From Streptomyces carminius (GTDB taxonomy: Bacteria > Actinomycetota > Actinomycetes > Streptomycetales > Streptomycetaceae): 64,000 nucleotides of DNA. The DNA is taken from assembly GCF_002794255.1 (NCBI RefSeq), contig NZ_PGGW01000039.1, forward strand, positions 62,001 to 126,000. Direction: 5' to 3'. A model generated the notes under the pieces. The model saw only the letters and a program-made list of their open reading frames with translations, ran no database searches and was not told the DNA's origin. This document shows, one piece after another, positions 1-8,296 of this stretch; positions within the stretch are counted from its first letter, which is position 1; each line of letters starts with the position of its first letter. A program made the position numbers and the translations under genes.

Positions 1-1002
1 CTGCGGCGGGCCATCGCCATCGGCATCGGCCTGTTCATCACCCTCATCGGCCTGGTGGACTCCGGCTTCGTCACCCGCAACCCGGACGCCGCGCACACCA
101 CCGTTCCGCTCGGCCTCGGCCAGGGCGGTCAGCTCACGGGCTGGCCGGTGCTCGTCTTCGTGCTCGGTCTGGCACTGACGTTCGTGCTGATCACCCGGGG
201 GGTCAGGGGCGCGATCCTGATCAGCATCGTGACGATGACCGTGGTGGCCGTGGTGATCAACACCATCGCCGAGATCCCCGACTCGGCCTGGGGCCTGGCC
301 GTGCCGAACCTGCCCGAGAAGATCGTCAGCACCCCCGACTTCGGGCTGCTGGGCGAGGTCAGCCTCTTCGGCGGCTTCGCGGAGGTCGGCGTGCTGACCG
401 GCTCGCTGTTCGTCTTCACCGTGCTGCTGTCCGGTTTCTTCGACGCGATGGGCACGATCATCGGTGTCGGCCACGAGGCGCGGCTGACCGACGAGCAGGG
501 CCGGGTGCCCCGCATGGGCCGCATCCTGATGGTGGACGGCGTCGCCGTCGCGGGCGGCGGCCTCGGGTCCTGCTCGGCCAACACCTGCTTCGTGGAGTCC
601 ACCGCCGGCGTCGGCGAGGGCGCCCGCACCGGACTGGCCAACATCGCCACCGGCACCCTGTTCCTGCTGGCCCTGGTCTTCACCCCGCTGGCCACCGTGG
701 TGCCCTCGCACGCCGCCACCCCGGCGCTGGTCGTCGTCGGCTTCATGATCATGGCGTCGAACGTGCGGGACATCGACTGGAGCGACCACACCGTCGCCGT
801 TCCGGCGTTCCTGACGCTGATCTCGATGCCCTTCACCTACAGCATCACCAACGGCATCGGCATCGGGGTGCTCTCCTACATCCTGCTGCGCACCGCGACC
901 GGGCGCTTCCGCGGGATCCCGTGGCTGCTGAACGCCGTCGGTGCCTGCTTCCTGGTCTACTTCCTGCTCGACCCGGTCGAGCAGTTGCTGGGGATCGGCT
1001 GA
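1..1002 (+). CDS. NCS2/AzgA-type purine permease, 5' end missing
   Basis: Integral membrane permease of the NCS2 family, AzgA branch, which imports adenine, guanine or hypoxanthine with protons. The reading frame is open from base 1, so the N-terminal half lies outside the window. A GTG at 55 is an internal codon, not a start. The visible 333 residues contain several hydrophobic helices, and the stretch AIGIGLFITLIGLVDSGFVT is typical of AzgA. The C-terminus (LLDPVEQLLGIG) follows a last membrane helix. The gene ends at a TGA followed by a 36-bp palindrome that looks like its terminator. The substrate is inferred from the family only; a uracil or xanthine permease is less likely. Confidence 0.85.
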   Translation: MRRAIAIGIGLFITLIGLVDSGFVTRNPDAAHTTVPLGLGQGGQLTGWPVLVFVLGLALTFVLITRGVRGAILISIVTMTVVAVVINTIAEIPDSAWGLAVPNLPEKIVSTPDFGLLGEVSLFGGFAEVGVLTGSLFVFTVLLSGFFDAMGTIIGVGHEARLTDEQGRVPRMGRILMVDGVAVAGGGLGSCSANTCFVESTAGVGEGARTGLANIATGTLFLLALVFTPLATVVPSHAATPALVVVGFMIMASNVRDIDWSDHTVAVPAFLTLISMPFTYSITNGIGIGVLSYILLRTATGRFRGIPWLLNAVGACFLVYFLLDPVEQLLGIG

Positions 1003-1063
1003 CCGCTCCGCGGCGCGAGCGGGGCGGGCGACGGGGGCAGTCGACGGGGGCAGCTGATGGGGA

Positions 1064-1099
1064 CAGGGGTGCCCGGACCGCGCGGTCCGGGCACCCCTG
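1064..1099. terminator. 36-bp perfect palindrome after the permease
   Basis: Arms 1064-1081 and 1082-1099 are exact reverse complements (CAGGGGTGCCCGGACCGC on the left). It lies 62 bases after the permease stop and before the marR promoter. It has no T tract, as is usual for Streptomyces stem terminators. Confidence 0.7.
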
Positions 1100-1255
1100 C
1101 TCCGTTGCGCGGCCCGTCCACAGGCGGGTGCCCCACCGTCCGCCGGCCGCATGGGGGCGCGCTCGCGGGGAAGGCGCGTCCGGCAGGACACCGCGCGTTC
1201 CGCGCGAATCCGCGCCGGTGACGGAAGCCACCTGCTCAAACCTTCCCCGAGCCAG

Positions 1256-1287
1256 TCATTAGGCGAAGTAATGAGTTAGGCTAATGA
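1256..1287 (+). promoter_or_regulatory. Probable MarR operator overlapping the marR start
   Basis: TCATTAG at 1256-1262 and CTAATGA at 1281-1287 form a perfect inverted repeat. The right arm contains the ATG of the MarR gene. An AT-rich dyad in such a GC-rich genome, just before a MarR gene, fits an autoregulatory operator that would also control the downstream exporter. This is inferred from position and symmetry. Confidence 0.55.
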
Positions 1288-1727
1288 ACATGCCGGATCT
1301 GTCCAGGGGCGAGGACGCCGAGGCCGTCAACGCCCTGCGTGCCGCCACCATGCGCCTCGCCCGCCGCATCAGGCACCAGCGCGTGGACGAGTCGCTGAGC
1401 CCGACCGAGATGTCGGTGCTCGGCACCCTCGCCCGCTGCGGCTCGGCCACTCCGGGCGAGCTGGCGCGCAGGGAACACGTCCAGCCGCCGTCGATGACCC
1501 GCATCGTGGCGATGCTGGAGGCCAAGGGCCTGGTCCGGCTGGAGCCGCACCGGGACGACCGCCGGCAGAAGGTGGTCACCCAGACCGAGCTGGCCGAGGA
1601 AGTGCTGGCCGCCAGCCGCCAGAAGCGGAACGCTTGGCTGGCCGGGCTCGCCGACGGTCTGGACGAGGACGAGTGGGCGCTGCTGCGCGCGGCGGCACCC
1701 GTCCTGGACAAGCTCGCGCAGCTGTAG
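1284..1727 (+). CDS. MarR family transcriptional regulator
   Basis: A 147-residue winged-helix repressor of the MarR family. The central part shows the classical pattern of a helix-turn-helix (ELARREHVQPPSMTRIVAMLE, about residues 61-81) followed by the wing (RDDRRQKVVTQTELAEEVL). The N- and C-terminal helices would form the dimer interface. Two in-frame ATGs (1284 and 1290) are possible starts. The first lies inside an inverted repeat and lacks a clear ribosome site, so translation may be leaderless. An MFS exporter follows 45 bases downstream in the same direction. MarR proteins usually repress such a neighbour until a small phenolic or antibiotic ligand binds. Confidence 0.9.
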   Translation: MNMPDLSRGEDAEAVNALRAATMRLARRIRHQRVDESLSPTEMSVLGTLARCGSATPGELARREHVQPPSMTRIVAMLEAKGLVRLEPHRDDRRQKVVTQTELAEEVLAASRQKRNAWLAGLADGLDEDEWALLRAAAPVLDKLAQL

Positions 1728-1772
1728 CGCGGCAGAAGCAGAAGGAGTCGCACACGAGGAGGCGAAACCGAC

Positions 1773-3302
1773 TTGAGTCCGGGAACCGGAGCACACTCCG
1801 CACCCGCGCCTGACGAGAACAGCAAGACCCGCACCACCGCCGAGGAGCCCGCCAGGCCCTCGATGTTCAGCTCGCTGCGCATCCGCAACTACCGGTTGTT
1901 CGCGATGGGGCAGCTCGTCTCCAACACCGGCACCTGGATGCAGCGGATCGCGCAGGACTGGCTGGTGCTCAGCATCACCGGTTCGGCCACGGCCGTCGGC
2001 ATCACCACCGCGCTGCAGTTCCTCCCCATGCTGCTCCTCGGCCTGTACGGCGGGGTCATCGCCGACCGCTACGCCAAGCGCCGGCTGCTGCTGATCACCC
2101 AGACGGCGATGGGCCTGACCGGGCTCGCGCTCGCCGCGCTGACCCTCAGCGGCCAGGTCCAGGTCTGGCACGTCTACGCGCTGGCCCTCGTCCTGGGCCT
2201 GGCGACCGTCGTCGACAACCCCGCCCGGCAGACCTTCGTGTCCGAGATGGTCGGCCCCGAGCAGCTCCCCAACGCAGTCTCGCTCAACAGCGCCAACTTC
2301 CAGTCCGCCCGGCTGATCGGCCCGGCCGTCGCCGGTGTGCTGATCACGGCGGTGGGCAGCGGCTGGGCGTTCCTGCTCAACGGGCTGTCCTTCCTCGCGC
2401 CGATCGCCGGACTGCTGCTGATGCGCTCCGCCGAGCTGCACGTCATCGAGCGCGCCCCGCGCACCAAGGGACAGTTGCGGGAGGGCCTGCGCTACGTCAG
2501 GAGCCGGCCGGAGCTGATCTGGCCGATCACGCTCGTGGGCTTCGTCGGGACCTTCGGCTTCAACTTCCCGATCTGGCTCTCCGCCTTCACCGACAAGGTC
2601 TTCGAGGAGGGCGCGGGGACCTACGGCATGCTCAACACCCTGATGGCGGTCGGCTCGGTGACCGGCGCGCTGCTCGCCGCCCGCCGCGGCACGAGCCGGA
2701 TGCGGATCATGGTCGGTGCCGCGCTGCTGTTCGGCGTGCTGGAGGTGACGGTGGCGCTCTCCCCGTCGTTCTGGCTCTTCGCCGCCCTGATGGTGCCGCT
2801 CGGCGTGGTCAGCATGACCTTCATCGTCACCGCGAACTCCAGCATCCAGCTCGCCTCCGATCCGGCCATGCGCGGCCGGGTGATGAGCCTGTACATGATG
2901 GTGTTCCTGGGCGGCACCCCGATCGGCGCACCGGTCGTGGGCTGGGTCACCGACGCCTACGGGGCGCGGATCGGCCTGCTGTCCGGCGGCCTGGTCTCCG
3001 CGCTGGCCGCCGTCGCCTCCGGCCTGGTGCTGGCCCGGATCAGCGGGCTGCGTCCCCGGATCGAGCTGCGGCACGGCCGCCGCCGGATGGTGTTCGTGCC
3101 GGTGGTGGCGGGGCCGGGCAGGCCCGGCGGAGGAGCGGCGCCGGAGGGGAAAGGGGAGCCGGGGGACATAGCGGGCGGGACGGCCGCCCCCGGTCCGTCC
3201 CCCGCCGGCAAGGAGAACGCCCCGGCCGGTACGGGGAACGTCCCGGCCGCCGTCCGCGCGCCGGAGCGGGGGCGGGAGCGCCGCGGGAAAATGCCGGTAT
3301 GA
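1773..3302 (+). CDS. MFS transporter, drug-efflux type
   Basis: A 509-residue major facilitator superfamily protein, probably a proton-driven exporter. Membrane helices begin near residue 40, after a hydrophilic N-terminus. The motif A loop GGVIADRYAKRRLL lies between helices 2 and 3, and the family-typical SNTGTWMQRIAQDWLVL is in helix 1. The C-terminal 70 residues are a Gly/Pro/Ala-rich cytoplasmic tail not needed for the fold. The start is TTG at 1773 because GAGGAGG lies 10 bases before it. The gene is probably co-transcribed with the MarR gene, and it overlaps thpR by four bases (ATGA). The transported compound cannot be told from the sequence. Confidence 0.88.
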   Translation: MSPGTGAHSAPAPDENSKTRTTAEEPARPSMFSSLRIRNYRLFAMGQLVSNTGTWMQRIAQDWLVLSITGSATAVGITTALQFLPMLLLGLYGGVIADRYAKRRLLLITQTAMGLTGLALAALTLSGQVQVWHVYALALVLGLATVVDNPARQTFVSEMVGPEQLPNAVSLNSANFQSARLIGPAVAGVLITAVGSGWAFLLNGLSFLAPIAGLLLMRSAELHVIERAPRTKGQLREGLRYVRSRPELIWPITLVGFVGTFGFNFPIWLSAFTDKVFEEGAGTYGMLNTLMAVGSVTGALLAARRGTSRMRIMVGAALLFGVLEVTVALSPSFWLFAALMVPLGVVSMTFIVTANSSIQLASDPAMRGRVMSLYMMVFLGGTPIGAPVVGWVTDAYGARIGLLSGGLVSALAAVASGLVLARISGLRPRIELRHGRRRMVFVPVVAGPGRPGGGAAPEGKGEPGDIAGGTAAPGPSPAGKENAPAGTGNVPAAVRAPERGRERRGKMPV

Positions 3303-3865
3303 GACTGTTCACGGCCGTCCTGCCGCCCCCGGCCGCCCTGGCGGAACTGGGGGCGGAGGTGGACCGGCTGACGGCGCTGCCCGGCGCCGGCCGGCTGCGC
3401 TGGACCCGGCCCGAGGGCCGGCACCTCACCCTCGCCTTCCTGGGCGAGGTGGACGAGGACCTCCTGCCGGAGCTGACCGAACGCCTGGGCCGCGCCGCGC
3501 GCCGCCATCCCGCCCACGGGCTGCGGCTGTCCGGCGGCGGGCGGTTCGGCGACCGGGTCCTGTGGACCGGGGTGGAGGGCGACCGCACCGCCCTGACCCG
3601 GCTGGCGGCCTCCGTCGCGGCCGGGGCCCGCCGGGCCGGGGTACCGGTGGAGGAGCGCCCCTACAAGCCGCACCTGACCCTCGCCCGGGCCGGCCGTACC
3701 GCCCGGGTGGACCTGCGCCCGTACGCGGCGGTCCTGGCCGGCTTCACCGGCCGCGACTGGCGGACGCACGAGCTGACCCTGGTGCGCAGCCGCCTGCCCG
3801 GCTCCGGGGTGCCCGGGGAGCAGCCCCGCTACGAGACGCTCCGGGCCTGGCCGCTGGACGGCTGA
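3299..3865 (+). CDS. thpR: RNA 2',3'-cyclic phosphodiesterase (2H superfamily)
   Basis: A 188-residue member of the LigT/ThpR branch of the 2H phosphoesterases, which open 2',3'-cyclic phosphates at RNA ends. The two signature motifs are both intact: HLTLAFLG (His about 42) and HLTLARAG (His about 125). The spacing and total length match the family. Its ATG overlaps the stop of the MFS gene, so translation is coupled. No functional link to the exporter is evident; the arrangement may be simple gene packing. Confidence 0.92.
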   Translation: MRLFTAVLPPPAALAELGAEVDRLTALPGAGRLRWTRPEGRHLTLAFLGEVDEDLLPELTERLGRAARRHPAHGLRLSGGGRFGDRVLWTGVEGDRTALTRLAASVAAGARRAGVPVEERPYKPHLTLARAGRTARVDLRPYAAVLAGFTGRDWRTHELTLVRSRLPGSGVPGEQPRYETLRAWPLDG

Positions 3866-3887
3866 CCGGGCGGGCTACGGTGGGGGC

Positions 3888-3974
3888 GTGGACCCGAAGA
3901 CCCGCAGCCGCATCGTGAGCGGCGCACTGGCGCTGCTGCTCGCCGTGGTGATCCTGGCGGCCGTACTCGGCTGA
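3888..3974 (+). CDS. Small single-helix membrane peptide, 28 aa
   Basis: A GTG-initiated frame of 28 codons. It reads MDPKTRSRIVSG followed by one hydrophobic helix of about 16 residues (ALALLLAVVILAAVLG) ending at the C-terminus. The positively charged start followed by a helix predicts an inner-membrane peptide with its N-terminus inside. TACGGT at 3876-3881 could be a -10 box giving a leaderless message. It is too short for homology arguments, but the clean hydrophobic design argues against chance. Function unknown. Confidence 0.5.
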   Translation: MDPKTRSRIVSGALALLLAVVILAAVLG

Positions 3975-4149
3975 CCGGGACGGCCTGGCGGCGGGCAACC
4001 GGCCGCGCCGCCCGGGGAGCGCCCCGTCGCCTCCGCCGCGGCCCGGGCCCGCATGACCGCCGCCTCCTGCCGGACCCGTGGCCCGGAGCGGTGCCGTCCG
4101 GCCGCTGGGAAGCCACCCGGCCGCCCGACGGCGGCAGACCCGGGCGGCG

Positions 4150-4181
4150 CGGCGGCCGTACGGGTTCCCGTACGGCCGCCG
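4150..4181. terminator. Hairpin between convergent genes
   Basis: A perfect 15-bp stem (arms 4150-4164 and 4167-4181) with a two-base loop. It sits between the plus-strand thpR group and the minus-strand aldo/keto reductase, so it can end transcription from both sides. Confidence 0.7.
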
Positions 4182-4211
4182 TCCGTCACACGCCCCGCGG
4201 CCCTGGGTCCG

Positions 4212-5198
4212 TCACCAGGCGAACGCCTCCGGAGCCGGGCCCGGCCCCGGGAAGACCTCGTCCAGCGCGGACAGCAGCTCCTCGCCGAGCTCCAGCTCCA
4301 CCGCGCGCAGCGCGGAGCCGAGCTGGTCGGCGGTGCGCGGCCCGATGATCGGACCGGTGACACCCGGCTGGGCGAGCAGCCAGGCCAGGGCGACCTCGCC
4401 GGGCTCCAGACCGTGCTCGCCGAGCAGGTCCTCGTACGCCTGGACCTGATCGCGCAGGCCGGGGTTGTTCGCCAGCGCCTCCGAGGAGCGGCGGCCGGGG
4501 TTCTCGCGCTCCTTGCGGAGCACCCCGCCCAGCAGGCCCGAGTTCAGCGGGGACCAGGGGATGACCCCCAGGCCGTAGCCCCGCGCGGCCGGGATGACCT
4601 CCATCTCGGCGCGGCGCTCGATCAGGTTGTACTTGCACTGCTCGCTGACCAGCCCGAGCCGGCCCGTGCGGGCGGCGGTCTCGTTGGCCTGCGCGATGTG
4701 CCAGCCGGCGAAGTTGGACGAGCCGACGTACAGCACCTTGCCCTGCTGCACCAGCACGTCCATGGCCTGCCAGATCTCTTCCCAGGGGGTGTTCCGGTCC
4801 ACGTGGTGGAACTGGTACAGGTCGATGTGGTCGGTCTTCAGCCGCCGCAGGCTGGCCTCGACGGCCCGGCGGATGTTCAGCGCCGACAGCTTGTGGTGGT
4901 TGGGCCAGACGGCGTCGTCGGTGGCGGCCATGTTGCCGTACACCTTGGTGGCGAGCACCACCTTGTCCCGGCGGCCGCCGCCCTTGGCGAACCAGTTGCC
5001 GATGATCTCCTCGGTGCGGCCCTTGTTCTCGCCCCAGCCGTAGACGTTGGCGGTGTCGAAGAAGTTGATTTCCGCGTCGAGTGCGGCGTCCATGATGGTG
5101 TGGCTCTCGGCCTCCTCGGTCTGCGGACCGAAGTTCATCGTGCCGAGGACCAGTCGGCTGACCTGGAGACCGGTGCGTCCGAGCTGCGTGTACTTCAT
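4212..5198 (-). CDS. Aldo/keto reductase
   Basis: A 328-residue cytosolic NADPH-dependent oxidoreductase with the (beta/alpha)8 fold. The family tetrad is recognisable: Asp and Tyr in FFDTANVYGWGE, Lys in VVLATKVYG and His in YQFHHVDRNTP. The start MKYTQLGRTGLQVSRLVLGT is the standard N-terminus of the group, so the ATG at 5198 is secure. It stands alone between convergent and co-directional genes. The substrate is unknown; the nearest groups act on sugar-derived or short-chain aldehydes. Confidence 0.92.
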   Translation of the reverse strand: MKYTQLGRTGLQVSRLVLGTMNFGPQTEEAESHTIMDAALDAEINFFDTANVYGWGENKGRTEEIIGNWFAKGGGRRDKVVLATKVYGNMAATDDAVWPNHHKLSALNIRRAVEASLRRLKTDHIDLYQFHHVDRNTPWEEIWQAMDVLVQQGKVLYVGSSNFAGWHIAQANETAARTGRLGLVSEQCKYNLIERRAEMEVIPAARGYGLGVIPWSPLNSGLLGGVLRKERENPGRRSSEALANNPGLRDQVQAYEDLLGEHGLEPGEVALAWLLAQPGVTGPIIGPRTADQLGSALRAVELELGEELLSALDEVFPGPGPAPEAFAW

Positions 5199-5283
5199 GT
5201 CCTACAGCCAACGTGTTCGAGTGCGCTCGACGCAAGAGGCGCCCGGTGGCGGTGCCCGGGCTTCGCCCGGTTGCCCGGTGGCC

Positions 5284-5985
5284 TCACACGCCGTCGTCCG
5301 GCGCGGCGTACGGGCCGCCGACGCCCCAGGCCCGGTGCAGGACGGCGGCGAAGGCGGCGGCGAGACGGTGCTCGCCGGACGCGGTGGGGTGGGTGCCGTC
5401 GTGGGTGTCGCGGTCCAGGTCCCAGTCGGGCGGCGGGGCCGGCAGCAGGGGGGAGGCGGGCGTGGACAGCTCGGCCGCCGCCTTGGCCAGCAGCTCGTTG
5501 AAGCGCTCGCACTCGGCGGCGAAGAAGGCGTCGTGCCGGGCCCGTACGTTGGGGATCACCGGCAGCAGCACCGCCCGCAGCCGCGGCTCGGCCCGGCGGG
5601 CCGCGGCCAGGAAGCGGTGGACGTTCTCCAGGGTGCCGTCGGCGCCGGTGTAGAAACCGAGGTCGATCAGGCCCAGGGAGACCAGCAGGGTGTCGGCGCG
5701 GTGCTCGCGCACCACGTCGCCGATCAGTGGTGCCATGTGCAGCCAGCCCTCGCCCCAGCCCGCCAGATGGCGGCGGGCGGACGCGGGGAAGCGGGGATCG
5801 GCGTAGTCGTGGGAGACGGGCGTGCCGGCCGCCGCGTCGTACAGCGTGTCGCGCGGGCCGACGATCTCGTACGCCTCGCCGAGCCGGCCGTACGTCCGCT
5901 CCAGGTGGCGCCACATGCGGTGGCGCCAGGTGTGCTCACCGGCGCCGCCGATGGTCATGGAGTCGCCGACGAACAGAACGCGCAT
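5284..5985 (-). CDS. SGNH/GDSL-type hydrolase
   Basis: A 233-residue esterase-like protein of the SGNH fold. Block I is LFVGDSMTIGG right at the N-terminus, with Ser as nucleophile. The catalytic Asp and His sit in DGTHPTASGEH near residue 196. There is no signal peptide, so the protein is predicted to be cytoplasmic. The ATG at 5985 is chosen because the core strand begins immediately after it; a longer upstream frame has no homology to the fold. It is near the end of the linaridin-like operon, but a 107-base gap separates it and no role in that cluster is implied. Confidence 0.85.
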   Translation of the reverse strand: MRVLFVGDSMTIGGAGEHTWRHRMWRHLERTYGRLGEAYEIVGPRDTLYDAAAGTPVSHDYADPRFPASARRHLAGWGEGWLHMAPLIGDVVREHRADTLLVSLGLIDLGFYTGADGTLENVHRFLAAARRAEPRLRAVLLPVIPNVRARHDAFFAAECERFNELLAKAAAELSTPASPLLPAPPPDWDLDRDTHDGTHPTASGEHRLAAAFAAVLHRAWGVGGPYAAPDDGV

Positions 5986-6092
5986 CGGCACATCCTGCCG
6001 GAAGGCGGGTGTGACCCGCGGTGTGATGCCTGTCACGGAGGGCCGGGACGGGGGCGCGGGGGCCGCCGGAGCGCCGGCGGCCCCCGCCCGGG

Positions 6093-6260
6093 TCACTCGG
6101 CCCCGACCTCCCGGCGCAGTTCCACCAGCGCCCGCAGGGCGTTGCTGTACATCTGCACGCTCTTCTCGCTGTGGGTGTCGATCGCGGTCCTGACCTCCTT
6201 GAACGCCTTGGCGATGGTCTCGTCCAGCTCGTTCCGGTCGACACCGTTCACACCGCTCAT
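6093..6260 (-). CDS. Small helical protein, 55 aa, end of RiPP operon
   Basis: A 55-codon ATG frame preceded by GAGAGGAGA at good spacing. The protein starts MSGVNGVDRNELDETIAKAF and continues as a highly charged amphipathic helix with a heptad-like pattern. It ends ELRREVGAE. It has no signal peptide and no cysteine. It follows the secreted-protein gene by 69 bases in the same direction and is probably the last gene of the 14328-6093 operon. It resembles no family I can name. A small partner or immunity-type protein is possible but unproven. Confidence 0.65.
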   Translation of the reverse strand: MSGVNGVDRNELDETIAKAFKEVRTAIDTHSEKSVQMYSNALRALVELRREVGAE

Positions 6261-6329
6261 ACCGGCTCTCCTCTCTCTCGTCTTCCGGTGCTTCTTCTCT
6301 TCTTCCCGGCCCGGTCCGGCCGGCCCCGG

Positions 6330-6779
6330 TCAGCCCCGGCTGACGGGCCACCAGGTGATGTTCTGCCAGGTGCCGCAGTCCGCCGCGTTCGCGGTCCCCC
6401 GGCACACGGCGAGTGAGGCCGTGGTGGTGGGCATGTGGGGCGACTGCCGCACCTCGACCCCGGTGGTGCCGGGGCCGCAGATCTCCGCGTACTTGTGGGC
6501 CGGCATCGGGGCGAGGTCGAACGTGAACCGGATCCATACGGAGTAGCATTCGCTGCCGGTGTTGATCAACTCGCCTTCGAGTACCAGGGTGCGGGTGAAG
6601 ATGGTCCCGCTCGACTCGATCCAGCGTTCCCCCGTCGCCGTGGCCGTGCCGTGCCGGGCCGACCACTCCACGGCGGCCGGTCCCGCGGCCGTGGTCTCCG
6701 CGGCGTTCGCGGGCGCCGCGGCGGTGGCCAGCAGGGCGCCGGTGGCCGCCGCGAGGGCGGCACGGACAGGTCTGCGCAT
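6330..6779 (-). CDS. Secreted protein of unknown function, 149 aa
   Basis: It has a clear Sec signal peptide (MRRPVRAALAAATGALLATA, then AAPANA and a likely cut before AETTA). The mature part of about 120 residues is rich in beta-strand-forming residues and has four cysteines that could form two disulfides (ECYSV, EICGP, LAVCRG, ADCGT). Its start overlaps the stop of the flavoprotein gene by one base (TGATG), with GAGGAGGAG upstream, so it is translationally coupled to the RiPP operon. No family was recognised. An extracellular binding or self-protection role would fit the context but is inference. Confidence 0.75.
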   Translation of the reverse strand: MRRPVRAALAAATGALLATAAAPANAAETTAAGPAAVEWSARHGTATATGERWIESSGTIFTRTLVLEGELINTGSECYSVWIRFTFDLAPMPAHKYAEICGPGTTGVEVRQSPHMPTTTASLAVCRGTANAADCGTWQNITWWPVSRG

Positions 6780-8296
6780 CAGATGGTCTCCTCCTCTTTC
6801 CTCTTCTTCCCGGTCTGCCGCCCGCCGGTCCGCCCGCCGGCCCCCGCCCGGCCGCTTCCCGGTGACAGGTCGGGGGAGTGCCGCAGCCCGTGGTGGCGGC
6901 GGAGCGCGGACAGGGCGGCGAGATGGCCGCACATGCCGTGCACGGACGGTCCGGGCGGGGTGGCGGCCGAGCACAGGTACACCCCGGGCAGCGGGGTGCG
7001 GTACGGGTTCCAGCGGGCGGCGGGGCGGGCGATGGACTGGCGCAGGGTCAGGGCGCCGGCCCCGATGTCGCCGCCGGTGTAGTTGGGGTTGTAGGTCTCG
7101 TAGTCGGCGGCGGGGATGCCGCGGGCGGCGACGATCGTGTCGGTGAAGCCGGGCGCGTACTGCTCGATGCGGCGGCGGATCAGCTCCACCGGGTCGCGCC
7201 GGTCGCCGTTGGGGACGTGGGCGTAGGCCCACACCGGCCGCCGGCCGCCCGCGGCGCGGGAGGGGTCGGTGACGGCGGGGTCGACGACCAGGACGAAGGG
7301 GTCCGGTACGGGCCTTCCGGCGGCGGTGGCGTTCTCCTGCCGCAGGATGTCGGCCCGGGTGCCGCCCAGGTGGACGGTGCCGGCCCGGCCCACCAGCGGG
7401 TTCCGCCAGGGGATCGGCGCGGAGACCAGGAAGTCGGCCTTGGCGGCGCCGGGGCCGTAGCGGTAGCGCTGCAGGGCGCGGCGGTAGCGGGTGGGCAGCC
7501 GGTGGCCGGCCAGGGCGAGGAACTCGCGGGGGCCGACGTCCAGCAGGACCAGCGGGATGTCGCCGAGTTCGGCCAGGTCGCGGACGTGGTGGCCGGTGTG
7601 GAGGGTGCCGCCGTGCGCGGTGATGTCGGCGATCATCGCCTCGGCGATGCGGCCGCTGCCGCCTTCCGGCAGTGGCCAGCCGGTGCTGTGGGCGAGGTGG
7701 CCCAGCAGCAGCGCGATCGCCGCCGCGGGCAGGGAGGGCAGCCGGCCGACCGCGTGGGCGGCCACCCCGGTCAGCAGCGCCTCGGCCGCCTCGGTGGCGA
7801 ACCGGCTCCGGGCGGTGGTCTGGGCCGGGACCCGCAGCGCGAGCCGCAGTGCTGCGAGCGGGTCCCGGGGCACGGTGCGCTGGCCGGACAGCAGCAGGTC
7901 CACCACGCCCTCGCTGCGGTCGGTCAGCGGTTCCATCAGTTTCCGCCAGCGGGGGCCGTCGGTGCCCAGGTGCTCGGCGGTACGGGCGAGGCCGCGCCAG
8001 GCGGCGGCGGCCCGCCCGCCGGGCAGGGGGTGGGCGTAGGGGACGGTGGGCTGGAGCAGCCGCACCCCCCGGGCGGGCAGGTCGAAGCGGCGGAAGAACC
8101 GGGAGGCGGCGGCCATCGGGTGGACGGCCGAGCACAGGTCGTGCGGCACGTCGCGGTCGAACAGCGGCGCGGTGCGCAGCCCGCCGCCGGCGGTGTCCGC
8201 CTTCTCGAACAGCGCCACCCGCAGACCGGCCCGGGCCAGGGTCACCGCGGCGGCCAGCCCGTTGGGCCCGGTGCCCACGATCGCGGCATCGGTCAC
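6779..8296 (-). CDS. Phytoene-desaturase-like FAD oxidoreductase of the RiPP cluster
   Basis: A 505-residue flavoprotein of the CrtI/amine-oxidase type. The N-terminal dinucleotide-binding motif is VGTGPNGLAAAVTLARAG, with the acidic end at FEKAD and the following GGG. The C-terminal FAD signature region includes VYLCSAATPPGPSVHGMCG. The protein ends in an odd Lys/Glu-rich tail (GKKRKEEETI). Its GTG start overlaps the exporter stop (GTGA), so the two are co-translated. CrtI-like oxidoreductases occur in linaridin gene clusters; here it probably modifies the peptide, although no specific reaction can be assigned. Confidence 0.85.
   Translation of the reverse strand: MTDAAIVGTGPNGLAAAVTLARAGLRVALFEKADTAGGGLRTAPLFDRDVPHDLCSAVHPMAAASRFFRRFDLPARGVRLLQPTVPYAHPLPGGRAAAAWRGLARTAEHLGTDGPRWRKLMEPLTDRSEGVVDLLLSGQRTVPRDPLAALRLALRVPAQTTARSRFATEAAEALLTGVAAHAVGRLPSLPAAAIALLLGHLAHSTGWPLPEGGSGRIAEAMIADITAHGGTLHTGHHVRDLAELGDIPLVLLDVGPREFLALAGHRLPTRYRRALQRYRYGPGAAKADFLVSAPIPWRNPLVGRAGTVHLGGTRADILRQENATAAGRPVPDPFVLVVDPAVTDPSRAAGGRRPVWAYAHVPNGDRRDPVELIRRRIEQYAPGFTDTIVAARGIPAADYETYNPNYTGGDIGAGALTLRQSIARPAARWNPYRTPLPGVYLCSAATPPGPSVHGMCGHLAALSALRRHHGLRHSPDLSPGSGRAGAGGRTGGRQTGKKRKEEETI

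Noticed and set aside
1271..1295. Iron box (DtxR/DmdR site) upstream of marR
   Set aside because: The core TTAGGCTAA matches, but the outer five bases on each side do not fit the 19-bp consensus. The MarR dyad explains the symmetry better.
1281..3074. 597-codon minus-strand frame opposite marR and the MFS gene
   Set aside because: Gln/His/Asp/Gly-rich composition typical of a GC-skewed shadow frame, and no domain. The plus-strand genes are certain.
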